From positions 1,837,501 through 1,901,500 of the forward strand of contig NZ_CP092415.1 in NCBI RefSeq assembly GCF_023716465.1: 64,000 nucleotides of DNA, written 5' to 3'. The notes under the pieces were generated by a model. That model was not told the DNA's origin and did no database searches. It saw only the letters and a program-made list of their open reading frames with translations. Shown piece by piece: positions 15,741-25,357 of this stretch. Both the position numbers and the translations under genes were made by a program. The DNA is from Flagellimonas marinaquae. Lineage in GTDB: Bacteria > Bacteroidota > Bacteroidia > Flavobacteriales > Flavobacteriaceae. Every line of letters starts with the position of its first letter. The first letter of the stretch is position 1.

Positions 15741-18700
15741 ATGAAAAAATCATTCGTAGCATTTTTACTTGCATTTACGGTAAGTATAATTGGCTATTCG
15801 CAAGTCACCTTTTCTGGAAAGGTAGTAGACGAGAACAACGTGCCTTTACCAGGTGCATCGGTTGTTGTAAAGGGCAGTGCCAATGGTGTTGCCACCGACT
15901 TTGATGGAAACTTTGAAATAGAGCTTCCTCAAGGTGGAGAAATACTCGAGGTATCCTATATAGGGTATATTTCTCAAGATGTTGAGACTGCTGGAAAAAC
16001 ATCCATTTCCATAATGCTACAGCCAGATTCCCAACAGTTGGATGAGGTAGTTGTTACTGCATTGGGGATTAAAAGGGAAACCAAGAAACTGGCATATGCG
16101 GTACAAAAGGTTTCCGGTGAAGAAATCGCAGAGGCGCGTGAAACCAATGTGGTGAACTCTCTCTCCGGTAAAATGGCGGGAGTTCAGGTAACAGGAGGTA
16201 ATTCTGGGGTTGGTTCTACATCACAGATTATAATTCGTGGAGAAAGTTCATTAAACCCAAGCCCAAATGCCAACTCTCCATTGTTCGTTGTGGATGGGAT
16301 TCCTATAAACAACAATGTTAGCAACAGAGGTTCCGAAGGTAACATGGAAGTGGATTACGGTAATGGGGCCATGGACATAAACCCGGACGATGTAGAAACA
16401 ATGACCGTGCTTAAAGGTCCGAACGCCACCGCATTGTACGGTTCCAGAGGTGCAAATGGTGTTGTACTTATAACAACAAAATCAGGTCAAGGTACCAAAG
16501 GAATCGGTGTTTCCATAACCCATAACACAACTTTCGAGGACTTATTGACCCTTCCAAAATACCAAAACCGATATGGACAGGGTTCTGGCGGTCAGTTTGC
16601 CTTTAACGATGGTGGTCAGAACCGTTCCCTTACCGGAGGCATAAACGATCATGTGGACGAAAGTTGGGGACCTGCCATGAACGGGCAATTGATCCCACAG
16701 CACGATAGTCCTACCTCTAGCGGTTTCCGCGCGGGCGATGTACATGTTAGACCAAGAAATCCCGACGGTACTTTTGCCGATGAGATCATCGCAACCCCAT
16801 TTTCTCCCCAACCCGATAATATCGAAGATTTTTTTAGAACTGGTTTTACCATGAGCAATAACGTGGCTTTGACCGGTGCCAATAAAGATGGAAACTTTAG
16901 GGTTTCATTTACCGACCTACAGAGTGAGAGTGTAATCCCGCACTCCAATTTTAAAAGAAGGTCATATCAAGTAAACGGATCATATAATCTAACGGATTGG
17001 TTAAAGGTTACTGGATCTATGAATTACATCAACTCAAATTCACGTAACCGTCCCAACAATTCCTATGGAACGGAGAACATTATGTACCTGTGGATTTGGT
17101 TCGGCCGTCATATCAATATGAACGGGTTAAGGGACTACTGGCAGCCAGGATTGGAAGATGTTCAGCAGTACAACTACAATTATAACTATCATGACAACCC
17201 GTTCTTTACGGTTTTCGAAAATACAAACGCCTTTAATAAGGATCGTGTAATTACCAATCTTAGGGCAGATATGAATCTTGCCAATGGTTTAAGTTTGATG
17301 GTCCGTACAGGTTTCGATTATTCCAATGAGTTGGATAGACGTAAAAGGGCCTACTCTACACAACGTTTTCCAAATGGACAGTATAGAGAGGATTTTGTGT
17401 ATGCCTACGAACAGAACACCGATTTCTTGCTGTCCTATAACAAAGAATTGAATCAAGACTTTGATTTTGGGATATCCTTGGGAGGTAACCACCGTTCTGC
17501 CAAAAACAGATACCAGCGGATCAGTGCCAATTCCTTGTCCATTCCTGGGATCTACAATTTTGGAAATGCCGCAGAACCTTTAACACAAAGCGATTACGAT
17601 AGCAAGTTTACCGTAAACAGTTTGTATGCATTTTCCAACTTGGCCTATAAAGATTATGCATTTTTGGATGTAACGGCACGTAACGATTGGTCGTCCACAC
17701 TACCCGATGGCAACAATAGCTATTTCTATCCATCCGTTGGTTTAAGTTTTATTCTTTCGGATATGTTTCAAATGCCGGAAGCGATCAGCTTTGCAAAAAT
17801 TAGAGGGGGTTGGGCAAGTGTAGGTAACGATACCGACCCTTATAATTTGGCCGCGACCTATGGTTTTGGAAATACGTTTAACGGGTATTCACGAGTTTAT
17901 TCACCGTCCGAACTAAAATTGGCCGACCTAAAACCGGAGCGTACCAACTCGTTCGAAGTAGGGGCCGATTTAAGATTCTTGGGTAACCGCTTGGGATTGG
18001 ACGTTGCAGCATACAAATCCATCACCAAAAACCAGATTTTATCCTTGCCGGTATCCAATACTTCCGGGTATAGTTCTAGAATCATAAACGCAGGTGAAGT
18101 TGAGAACAAAGGTTTGGAAGTAACGTTATCGGCCACTCCGGTACAAACGGATAATTTTAGCTGGAACACCAACATCAACTTTACCACCAATCGTGGAGAG
18201 GTAAAAGAGTTGACGGAAGGCCTAGATCAATATTTGGTTAAATCGAACTATTTGCAAGTAGTGGCCGAAGTAGGCGAGCGCATGGGCGATTTGTACGGAA
18301 CCGGATTTGAAAAAGTTACCGATAAGAACAGCCAATACTATGGACAATGGATCATAGATGGTGATTCAGGATTGCCCATTAGAAGCAACGAGTTAAGGAA
18401 CCTAGGAAACTACAACCCTGATTTTATGGTTGGTTTTCAAAATAGTTTCAGGTATAAGAACCTTCGTTTCGGATTCTTGTTCGATTGGAGACAAGGAGGT
18501 GTGTATCACTCAAGAACAGTTGCCATTGGCGGAACAACCGGTATGCTGGACTTTACCGTTCCCGGTCGCGAAACAGGGATCGTGGCACAAGGTGTTGTGG
18601 ACGATGGAAACGGAAATTATACACCAAACACCACAAACGTAGCTGCATCCAATTATTACTCCCACGTTTATAACAGAGGTAACGAGGAAAGTTCAATGTT

Positions 18701-18950
18701 CGATGCCACCTATGTAAAATTGAGAGAAGTAAAACTTGGATACACATTACCGAGCAAACTATTGGCAAAAACTCCGATAAAGTCTGCCACAATTTCACTT
18801 GTGGGCCGTAATCTGGCCCTTTGGACGGAGAACGATCATGTAGACCCCGAAACCATCTCATTCTCAGGAGGAACCATTGTTCCCGGCGTAGAAGATATGG
18901 CATTGCCAAGCACAAGAAGTTTTGGGCTTAACCTTAACGTAGAATTTTAA
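15741..18950 (+). CDS. SusC/RagA-family TonB-dependent outer-membrane receptor
   Basis: 1069 residues. Signal peptide ('SFVAFLLAFTVSIIGYSQ'), carboxypeptidase-regulatory-like domain (about 23-100: 'FSGKVVDENNVPLPGASVVV'), plug domain (about 105-230: 'LDEVVVTALG', 'SLSGKMAGVQV', 'GPNATALYGSRGANGVVLI') and a long beta-barrel ending in an aromatic 'LNLNVEF'. SusC proteins import ligands too large for porins, powered by TonB, with a SusD lid. The partner follows 20 nt downstream. The genes around it act on phosphonates and phospho-esters rather than glycans: no glycoside hydrolase is present. Confidence 0.95.
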   Translation: MKKSFVAFLLAFTVSIIGYSQVTFSGKVVDENNVPLPGASVVVKGSANGVATDFDGNFEIELPQGGEILEVSYIGYISQDVETAGKTSISIMLQPDSQQLDEVVVTALGIKRETKKLAYAVQKVSGEEIAEARETNVVNSLSGKMAGVQVTGGNSGVGSTSQIIIRGESSLNPSPNANSPLFVVDGIPINNNVSNRGSEGNMEVDYGNGAMDINPDDVETMTVLKGPNATALYGSRGANGVVLITTKSGQGTKGIGVSITHNTTFEDLLTLPKYQNRYGQGSGGQFAFNDGGQNRSLTGGINDHVDESWGPAMNGQLIPQHDSPTSSGFRAGDVHVRPRNPDGTFADEIIATPFSPQPDNIEDFFRTGFTMSNNVALTGANKDGNFRVSFTDLQSESVIPHSNFKRRSYQVNGSYNLTDWLKVTGSMNYINSNSRNRPNNSYGTENIMYLWIWFGRHINMNGLRDYWQPGLEDVQQYNYNYNYHDNPFFTVFENTNAFNKDRVITNLRADMNLANGLSLMVRTGFDYSNELDRRKRAYSTQRFPNGQYREDFVYAYEQNTDFLLSYNKELNQDFDFGISLGGNHRSAKNRYQRISANSLSIPGIYNFGNAAEPLTQSDYDSKFTVNSLYAFSNLAYKDYAFLDVTARNDWSSTLPDGNNSYFYPSVGLSFILSDMFQMPEAISFAKIRGGWASVGNDTDPYNLAATYGFGNTFNGYSRVYSPSELKLADLKPERTNSFEVGADLRFLGNRLGLDVAAYKSITKNQILSLPVSNTSGYSSRIINAGEVENKGLEVTLSATPVQTDNFSWNTNINFTTNRGEVKELTEGLDQYLVKSNYLQVVAEVGERMGDLYGTGFEKVTDKNSQYYGQWIIDGDSGLPIRSNELRNLGNYNPDFMVGFQNSFRYKNLRFGFLFDWRQGGVYHSRTVAIGGTTGMLDFTVPGRETGIVAQGVVDDGNGNYTPNTTNVAASNYYSHVYNRGNEESSMFDATYVKLREVKLGYTLPSKLLAKTPIKSATISLVGRNLALWTENDHVDPETISFSGGTIVPGVEDMALPSTRSFGLNLNVEF

Positions 18951-18970
18951 AAAAGAATTTAAGATAAAGA

Positions 18971-20422
18971 ATGATGAAAACATCAAACTTCATAAAATCC
19001 ATCTTATTTGCAGGAACCGTTTTGGTTTCGTGTACCAACAATTTTGAGGAAATCAATTCCAACCCAAATGCGCCCGAACAAGTTAGCGCCAACCTGCTTA
19101 CCTCTACGGTAACCTCCGAAATTACACGGACATTGACACAAGAAGGGTATAGCGACGGGAACACAATTACCCAATTAATGGCCAAAAACAATTTCCCTGG
19201 GTTTAGCCAGTTCGATTGGGGAGATCAAGGCATGTGGAATTTTTTCTACAGCTATTTGCCCGAGATCAACGATATTTTGGAAATTTCAAGAGCAGAAGGC
19301 ACTCAAAATTCAACTTACGAAGGGATTGCACTTACCCTAAGGGCACTATCTTTTGCCAACCTTACCGATTTGTACGGTCACGTTCCATATACCGAGGCAA
19401 TGGCAGGTAAAACAGAAGGTATTTTTACCCCTGTTTACGATGATCAAGAAACGGTATACAACGGAGTACTTCAGGATTTGGCCGATGCCGATGCGGCACT
19501 TGCCAAAGGTCAGGCCATAGCAGGGTCTACCGGTGATGTAATTTATAACGGCGATGCATCCAAATGGAGAAAATTGGCAAACGCATTGCGCTTGCGCTAC
19601 CTATTGCGAATTTCCAAGCAAAGAGATGTATCCTCCGAAATGCAGGCCATTGTAAGTGCAGGAAATTACATCAACGATAATAGCGACAACGCCGTTTTGG
19701 TCTACAGTGGAACATCCAATACCGATTCTTGGCCACAGAGTACGGGTCGTATTGGAGGGTTCGATGAAAAGAGTCTTTGCACTACCTTGTTGGGCTATTT
19801 TGAAGAATTCAATGATCCCCGATTGGATATTTGGTTTGATCGCAACAGTGAAGGTGAATGGGTGGGGATTCCAATTGGTCTTAACCAAGATAACGCTCGT
19901 GCCTATGACGATGAATTTAGTCCAAGTCGATTGGATGTTGAGCTGTTCTATTTTTCCTCTACAGCTGCCGAAGCCTTTATTATGAAAAACTCCGAAGTAC
20001 AGTTTATCCTTGCCGAAGCTGCAGAAAGAGGGTTTATCTTTGGAAGTGCAGAGGATTATTATAACAATGGAATCCGTGCAAGTTTGGATTACTGGGGTGT
20101 GCCCAGTGATGACATTGAAGCGTATTTGGTACAGCCGGCCGTTCAATACAATGGTTCTTTGGAATTATTGTTGACCCAAAAAACAATTGCCCTTTGGAAC
20201 GTGGATTACCAAGGATGGATGGACTATCGAAGAACAGGAATACCCGCCTTGGAGAATGGTCAAGACGACCTTAATGGCGGCCGTTATCCAGTTCGCTTCC
20301 TTTACCCCTCCTCTGAACAGACCTTGAACGGAGACAATTATAAAGCAGCGGTAGAGGCCATGGGTGGCGAAGGTGATAACATCAATACACCGGGATGGTG
20401 GGAAACAGGAACAAGATACTAA
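18971..20422 (+). CDS. SusD/RagB-family outer-membrane lipoprotein
   Basis: 483 residues. Lipoprotein signal 'SILFAGTVLVSC' then 'TNNFEEINSNPNAPEQV', typical of the SusD-like_2 group. A helical TPR-like core ('YEGIALTLRALSFANLTDLYG', 'DASKWRKLANALRLRYLLRIS', 'EVQFILAEAAERGF') ends in 'NTPGWWE'. It forms the ligand-binding lid on the SusC barrel, encoded 20 nt upstream. ATG at 18971, with an alternative at 18974. Confidence 0.94.
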   Translation: MMKTSNFIKSILFAGTVLVSCTNNFEEINSNPNAPEQVSANLLTSTVTSEITRTLTQEGYSDGNTITQLMAKNNFPGFSQFDWGDQGMWNFFYSYLPEINDILEISRAEGTQNSTYEGIALTLRALSFANLTDLYGHVPYTEAMAGKTEGIFTPVYDDQETVYNGVLQDLADADAALAKGQAIAGSTGDVIYNGDASKWRKLANALRLRYLLRISKQRDVSSEMQAIVSAGNYINDNSDNAVLVYSGTSNTDSWPQSTGRIGGFDEKSLCTTLLGYFEEFNDPRLDIWFDRNSEGEWVGIPIGLNQDNARAYDDEFSPSRLDVELFYFSSTAAEAFIMKNSEVQFILAEAAERGFIFGSAEDYYNNGIRASLDYWGVPSDDIEAYLVQPAVQYNGSLELLLTQKTIALWNVDYQGWMDYRRTGIPALENGQDDLNGGRYPVRFLYPSSEQTLNGDNYKAAVEAMGGEGDNINTPGWWETGTRY

Positions 20423-20496
20423 GCTTACAAAATTTAAAATAATTGCAAGTGGTTGCCCTTTACCAAGGGCAGCCTTTGCATTTAATAACCAACAGT

Positions 20497-22155
20497 ATGT
20501 CAAGATTAATTGTATGTGCCATTTTATCTGTATTCCTTCTGTTTTCATGTGATTCCAAAATCAAGAAAACCCATACAGGAATCAAGCATGTAGTGGTTAT
20601 CGGAGTAGATGGTATGAGCCCGGATGGTATTCTTAAGGCAGAAACCCCAATGATGGACGAAATGGTTAAGAACGGCGCAGCCACCATGAACGGAAGGGCC
20701 GTATTACCATCCAGTTCCAGTCCAAACTGGGCCAGCATGATCATGGGAGCCGGTACGGAACAACATGGGGTTACATCTAACGGATGGGAAAAATTCGACC
20801 ATCAATTGCCTCCGGTCGTAGCCACCAAAAACGGAACTTTTCCTACAATATTTACACTTTTTAAAGACCAACAACCGGAAGCCCATGTAGGAGCTATTTA
20901 CGATTGGGATGGATTCGGACGCTTGTTCGAGAAATCGGATGTTGATTTTGATATTGATGGAGACCACGAAGAAAAAACTGCCCTTGCAGCAGTGGACTAT
21001 ATCAAAAAGAATAAACCAACGTTCACCTTTGTCCACTTGGACCATGTGGACCACGCAGGCCATGCCAAGGGTCACGGCACTCCCGATTATTATGAGTCCG
21101 TGGAAAAAGCAGATGCCCTAATCGCCAAAATTGTGGATGCTACCAAAGAAGCCGGAATTTTTGAAAATACCATGTTCATAGTGGCCTCCGATCATGGTGG
21201 GTTGGGCTTTGGCCATGGAGGAGAAAGCTTGGCCGAAATGGAGATTCCTTTTATTTTGTACGGCGCAGGCATTAAAAAAGGATATCAAATAGAAGAAACC
21301 GTTTATCAATACGACAACGCACCCACTGTAGCCTATGCCATGGGGCTAATAACTCCGCAAGCATGGATCGGTCGTCCCGTTAAAAGTGCATTTATAGGGA
21401 ATAAAGCCCCAAAACTTATCTACAAGCGAAAGGTTAAAATAACCCAACCAAAAATTCTTCCGGATGCTGGCTATTTTGAGCCAGCAGGAGGGATTTTTAA
21501 ATCAGACTCGGTGGCGGTGGTTATGCAAAACCCGAACAATTTGGGCGAGATAAGGTACACACTTGGAGATATAGTTCCCACATTCGATAATAGCCAACGT
21601 TACCAAGATACCTTCTATCTGAAACAAACAGAAATCGTAAAAGCAGGAATATTTCAGGACAACCAATTGGTGAGTACGGTTACGGAGGCTAATTTTAGAA
21701 TTGTTCCAAAATCAAAGCAAGACCCTGTTCAATTTGAAATTTATCAGGTAAATGGAATAGAAAAATTACCCAATTTCTCGTCTCTAACACCAATGCTTAA
21801 AGGTTTTGTAACCGAGTTTTCGCACAAACAGTCCTTGACCAAGGACAGGCCCCAAGAGCAGGTTGCCGTTGTGTTTGAAAGTTTACTCGAAATTCCACAA
21901 GAAGGGAAATATACTTTTTATACCAATAGTGATGATGGCAGCAAACTATATGTAAATGGCGCCGAAATAGTTGACAACGATGGAGACCATGGTGTAAGGG
22001 AACGTAGCGGGTCGTTACAACTTGCCAAAGGGAAACATTTGGTGCGTGTGGAGTATTTTAATGGAGGCGGGGGCTTTCATTTAGATGTGAAATATAAAGG
22101 CCCAAACACCCCAAAACAGATTATACCTGCAAATCATTTATACAGAGAAAAATAG
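20497..22155 (+). CDS. Lipoprotein alkaline-phosphatase-superfamily phosphodiesterase with PA14-like domain
   Basis: 552 residues from the ATG at 20497. Lipoprotein signal 'AILSVFLLFSC'. Residues about 25-310 form a nucleotide pyrophosphatase/phosphodiesterase fold with metal ligands and nucleophile region: 'VIGVDGMSPDGIL', 'PSSSSPNWASMI', 'HLDHVDHAGHAKGHG', 'ASDHGGLGFGHGG'. Residues about 440-550 are PA14-like ('GKYTFYTNSDDGSKLYVNG', 'VRVEYFNGGGG'), probably binding a glycan or similar ligand. The superfamily includes phosphonoacetate hydrolase (PhnA) and phosphonate monoester hydrolases. In this operon it probably cleaves a phosphate or phosphonate ester at the cell surface or in the periplasm. 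Confidence 0.85.
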   Translation: MSRLIVCAILSVFLLFSCDSKIKKTHTGIKHVVVIGVDGMSPDGILKAETPMMDEMVKNGAATMNGRAVLPSSSSPNWASMIMGAGTEQHGVTSNGWEKFDHQLPPVVATKNGTFPTIFTLFKDQQPEAHVGAIYDWDGFGRLFEKSDVDFDIDGDHEEKTALAAVDYIKKNKPTFTFVHLDHVDHAGHAKGHGTPDYYESVEKADALIAKIVDATKEAGIFENTMFIVASDHGGLGFGHGGESLAEMEIPFILYGAGIKKGYQIEETVYQYDNAPTVAYAMGLITPQAWIGRPVKSAFIGNKAPKLIYKRKVKITQPKILPDAGYFEPAGGIFKSDSVAVVMQNPNNLGEIRYTLGDIVPTFDNSQRYQDTFYLKQTEIVKAGIFQDNQLVSTVTEANFRIVPKSKQDPVQFEIYQVNGIEKLPNFSSLTPMLKGFVTEFSHKQSLTKDRPQEQVAVVFESLLEIPQEGKYTFYTNSDDGSKLYVNGAEIVDNDGDHGVRERSGSLQLAKGKHLVRVEYFNGGGGFHLDVKYKGPNTPKQIIPANHLYREK

Positions 22156-22159
22156 GTAA

Positions 22160-23530
22160 ATGATGAACCGAGAACGCGATAAGCACAACTTAGAATCTGT
22201 TGTGGAAGGCGACATAAACCTAACTCCCGCTCGGAGCGAATGGTTGCAAAACGAAGTGAGCGAAGAAACCAGAGAACTTTTGGAAAAAGATGCCAAATAT
22301 TTTATGCATCAATCCATGTCGACACCTTGTTTGGATGTGCTCCAAACGTGTGAAGGGTCGCACTTAGAAAGTACATCCGGCAAAAAATACTTGGATTTTC
22401 ACGGCAACAATGTGCACCAAATTGGATTTTCCCATCCAAAATTGGTCTCTCGTTTAACCGAGCAACTACAAAGCCTAACTTTTTCCACCCGAAGGTATGC
22501 CAACAAGACCGCAATTCGGTTTGCCGAGAAGTTAACTTCATATACGCCCAAAGGTCTTGACCGTATCTTGCTTACGCCAAATGGAAGCTCTGCTATTGGT
22601 ATTGCCCTGAAATTGGCGAGGGCCGTAACAGGAAAGCACAAAGTAGTCTCATTCTGGGATTCGTTCCATGGAGCCTCTTTAGATGCCATAAGCGTGGGCG
22701 GCGAGTCTGTTTTTCAGGAACATATGGGGCCTTTAATGCCGGGGGTGGAGCGCATTCCACCGCCAATAACCTATCGTGGTATTTTTGAAGGGGACGAAAC
22801 CAAAGCCTTGGAATATTTGCGATATGTTCTGGAAAAAGACCATCAGATTGGGGCATTTTTGGCAGAAACCATCCGTAATACCGATGTACAGATCCCATCA
22901 AAAAAATTCTGGAAAGGAGCAAGGGAGCTATGCACCAAACATAATGTACTTTTAATCTTGGACGAAATCCCGATTGCCTTTGGGCGCACGGGCAAAATGT
23001 TCGCCTATGAGCTTTTTGACATTGAACCGGACATTCTTTGTCTGGGAAAAGGACTCGGAGGTGGTATTTTTCCGCAGGCAGCCATTGTTACCAGAGAAGA
23101 ATATAACAAGTTCGGGGATATATCGCTGGGCCACTATACCCACGAAAAAAGCCCATTGGGTTCTATAGCAGGATTAACCTTATTGGAAGTACTGGAAGAT
23201 GAGCAGATTCTACAAAAAGTAAAGGAGGACCAAGAATTTATGCGTAAGAACCTTTACAAAATGTACCGTAAGTATTCCTTGATCGGAGATGTTCGTGGGG
23301 TAGGATTATTATGGGGCATTGAACTGGTGACCGATAGGAACACTAAAGAGAAAGCTACCAACGAAGCCGAGGAAATCATGTACGAATGTCTAAAACAAGG
23401 ATTGAGTTTCAAGGTTTCCAAAGGGAACGTTCTGCAACTCTCGCCCGCTTTGACCATTTCCAGGGAAGAGCTGGAAACAGCATTTGAAATACTTAATTGT
23501 GCATTTTTAAAAACCAACACCATAGCCTAA
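22160..23530 (+). CDS. pbfA: Class-III PLP enzyme, likely (R)-1-hydroxy-2-aminoethylphosphonate ammonia-lyase
   Basis: 456 residues with class-III aminotransferase fold: 'NGSSAIGIALKLARAVTGKHK', 'SFWDSFHGASLDA', PLP-binding Asp269 in 'LILDEIPIAFGRTG' and Schiff-base Lys297 in 'CLGKGLGGGIFPQ'. The best-known members in phosphonate clusters are PbfA enzymes, which turn (R)-1-hydroxy-2-aminoethylphosphonate into phosphonoacetaldehyde and ammonia without acting as transaminases. The phosphonatase-like hydrolase and TIGR03364 oxidoreductase nearby support that over a generic aminotransferase. It follows the phosphodiesterase by 4 nt and overlaps the metallophosphatase start by 1 nt (TAATG). No PhnW-type class-V transaminase is in the window. 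Confidence 0.65.
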   Translation: MMNRERDKHNLESVVEGDINLTPARSEWLQNEVSEETRELLEKDAKYFMHQSMSTPCLDVLQTCEGSHLESTSGKKYLDFHGNNVHQIGFSHPKLVSRLTEQLQSLTFSTRRYANKTAIRFAEKLTSYTPKGLDRILLTPNGSSAIGIALKLARAVTGKHKVVSFWDSFHGASLDAISVGGESVFQEHMGPLMPGVERIPPPITYRGIFEGDETKALEYLRYVLEKDHQIGAFLAETIRNTDVQIPSKKFWKGARELCTKHNVLLILDEIPIAFGRTGKMFAYELFDIEPDILCLGKGLGGGIFPQAAIVTREEYNKFGDISLGHYTHEKSPLGSIAGLTLLEVLEDEQILQKVKEDQEFMRKNLYKMYRKYSLIGDVRGVGLLWGIELVTDRNTKEKATNEAEEIMYECLKQGLSFKVSKGNVLQLSPALTISREELETAFEILNCAFLKTNTIA

Positions 23531-25134
23531 TGAAAAAAATCAATTGTTTTTGTATTGTTTTTTGTTTGGGATTGATGCAGCTTGCTGCCCAGACCAAACC
23601 CGAAATTCTTGTGCAACCTTATTTGCAAAATGCCGAACCCAATTCCATAGTGATCATGTGGGAAACCTCTAGCGGAGAGGAAAGCATTGTAGAGTGGGGA
23701 ACTACCGAAAAACTCGGAAAAAAAGCCACCGGAAGAGCAGAGGACATCAATTTCTCCGAATCCAGAGTGCATACTGTAAAATTGGAAGGACTCAAGCGAT
23801 TCACCGAGTATTATTATCGTGTAAAAACGGGAAAGATAACATCGGATATCTTCCAATTTAAAACGCCGCCGTTTTCAAGTGACGAAGAGTCCTTTAATAT
23901 TGTGGCCATGAGCGATATGCAATACGATAGCCAGCATCCCAATAAATTTTCGGAGATCGTGAATCAAGGAGTGCTTCAATATCTCGAAAAAGCGCATGGC
24001 GGCAAATTGCCCAATAACTTGGCCATGGTAATGATTCCTGGCGATTTAGTGACCACGGGAAGCAAATACTATCAATGGAAAGAGCATTTTTTTGATCCCG
24101 CCCAAAAGCTTTTTGCAGAAGTTCCTGTATATCCCGTTTTGGGAAATCATGAAAAAAATTCGGTATTCTACTTCAAGTACTTCAGTTTGCCCGAAAATGG
24201 AACTCCCGCCTACGCAGAACATTGGTGGTACAAGGATTATGGGAATACGCGAATCATCGGATTAAATTCCAACGAAGGTTATCGTGACCTACGGGAACAG
24301 TACGAGTGGCTGGAGAAAGTATTGTTGGATACCGAAAAAAACGAGGATATTGATTTTGTTTTTGCACAACTTCATCATCCGCATAAATCAGAACTGTGGA
24401 TTCCAGGGGAGGAAGAATCGACAGGAAAAGTGGTGAAAATGCTCGAAGAGTTTTCAACAAAAACAGGAAAACCAAGTATTCATTTCTTTGGACATACCCA
24501 CGGGTATTCCAGAGGACAGTCCCGAGACCATAAGCACTTGTGGATAAATGTGGCATCCGCTGGTGGCGCTATTGACAATTGGGGCGAGTTTGAAGGCAGG
24601 GATTATGATGAGTTTACCGTTACCCAGGACGAATACGGCTTTGTTATGGTCGAGGTGGATGGCAACAGGAACGACCCCAAGTTTACCATTAAAAGGATTA
24701 GTAGGGGGAATACGATCAAATCCAGAGAAAATGAACTTCGGGATAGCATCACGATTTGGAGGCTGAGCAAAAAACCCGAAGCGCCCAAGGTGATCTCCCC
24801 AATCAATGGTGCAATTGTAAAGGATGAGTTTGCCGTGTTGAAAGCCGGAGAATTTTCCAGTGCACACCATGCCTCCTTCCATGCAGCATCCCATTGGCAG
24901 GTATCGGAATCCAAGGATTTTGAAAAATTGGCCTTGGATAGCTGGAAACAATTTGAAAACTGGTACTACAAAGAAAATCGTCAAGAGAACGATGATTTGA
25001 CGGACGAAAAAACAAAACGATTAAAACCCAATACAAATTACTATTGGAGAGTCAGATATAGAGATCAAAACCTAAATTGGAGCGATTGGTCCCCAACGGT
25101 GTCATTTAAAACGGCAGAAATAAAAAGCAGGTAG
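23530..25134 (+). CDS. Secreted metallophosphatase with N- and C-terminal fibronectin-III-like domains
   Basis: 534 residues from the ATG at 23530, overlapping the preceding stop by one base. Signal peptide ('FCIVFCLGLMQLAAQ'), purple-acid-phosphatase-type N-terminal FnIII domain (about 25-115: 'PYLQNAEPNSIVIMWET'), calcineurin-like core (about 120-380) with metal-binding 'AMSDMQYD', 'IPGDLVTTG', 'LGNHEKN', 'LHHPHKSE' and 'FFGHTHGYSRG', and a second FnIII-like segment near the end ('LKPNTNYYWRVRYRD'). It should release phosphate from organic esters in the periplasm or outside. It is last in the susCD operon and followed by a terminator at 25258. Confidence 0.88.
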   Translation: MKKINCFCIVFCLGLMQLAAQTKPEILVQPYLQNAEPNSIVIMWETSSGEESIVEWGTTEKLGKKATGRAEDINFSESRVHTVKLEGLKRFTEYYYRVKTGKITSDIFQFKTPPFSSDEESFNIVAMSDMQYDSQHPNKFSEIVNQGVLQYLEKAHGGKLPNNLAMVMIPGDLVTTGSKYYQWKEHFFDPAQKLFAEVPVYPVLGNHEKNSVFYFKYFSLPENGTPAYAEHWWYKDYGNTRIIGLNSNEGYRDLREQYEWLEKVLLDTEKNEDIDFVFAQLHHPHKSELWIPGEEESTGKVVKMLEEFSTKTGKPSIHFFGHTHGYSRGQSRDHKHLWINVASAGGAIDNWGEFEGRDYDEFTVTQDEYGFVMVEVDGNRNDPKFTIKRISRGNTIKSRENELRDSITIWRLSKKPEAPKVISPINGAIVKDEFAVLKAGEFSSAHHASFHAASHWQVSESKDFEKLALDSWKQFENWYYKENRQENDDLTDEKTKRLKPNTNYYWRVRYRDQNLNWSDWSPTVSFKTAEIKSR

Positions 25135-25257
25135 AGACAAATTTTGTCCGAAGTGATCGATTCAGTTTTCCCTGGTTACTACCTGTCCGGAACAAGAAAA
25201 TTCCTAAAACTATAAGTTTAAGTACGTTTAATTCAGTTTATTAGTTCATGTTTGTGC

Positions 25258-25286
25258 AAAGACCCGTATGATCAGTGCGGGTCTTT
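25258..25286 (+). terminator. Terminator of the phosphonate-linked susCD operon
   Basis: A 9-bp stem AAAGACCCG / CGGGTCTTT with an 11-nt loop followed by a T/C-rich tail, about 120 nt after the metallophosphatase stop. Confidence 0.75.
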
Positions 25287-25319
25287 CTCTTTGTACCCTG
25301 AAGTTATGTGTTAGGTTTT

Positions 25320-25333
25320 GTTAAAATGGTTAC
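25320..25333 (+). promoter_or_regulatory. Degenerate Crp/Fnr-type operator at the regulator's own promoter
   Basis: GTTAAAATGGTTAC: the right half is consensus (GTTAC), the left half degenerate (GTTAA). A TATTTTTG -7 element follows at 25346-25353, only 12 nt away instead of the 22 nt seen at the other promoters, i.e. about one helical turn closer. Confidence 0.5.
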
Positions 25334-25357
25334 CTTAGAGCAGTGTATTTTTGCCAA

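Noticed and set aside
22160..23530. Ordinary class-III aminotransferase (ornithine or GABA type)
   Set aside because: The fold allows it, but the phosphonatase-like and TIGR03364-like genes in the locus favour a PbfA-type lyase. Kept at moderate confidence.
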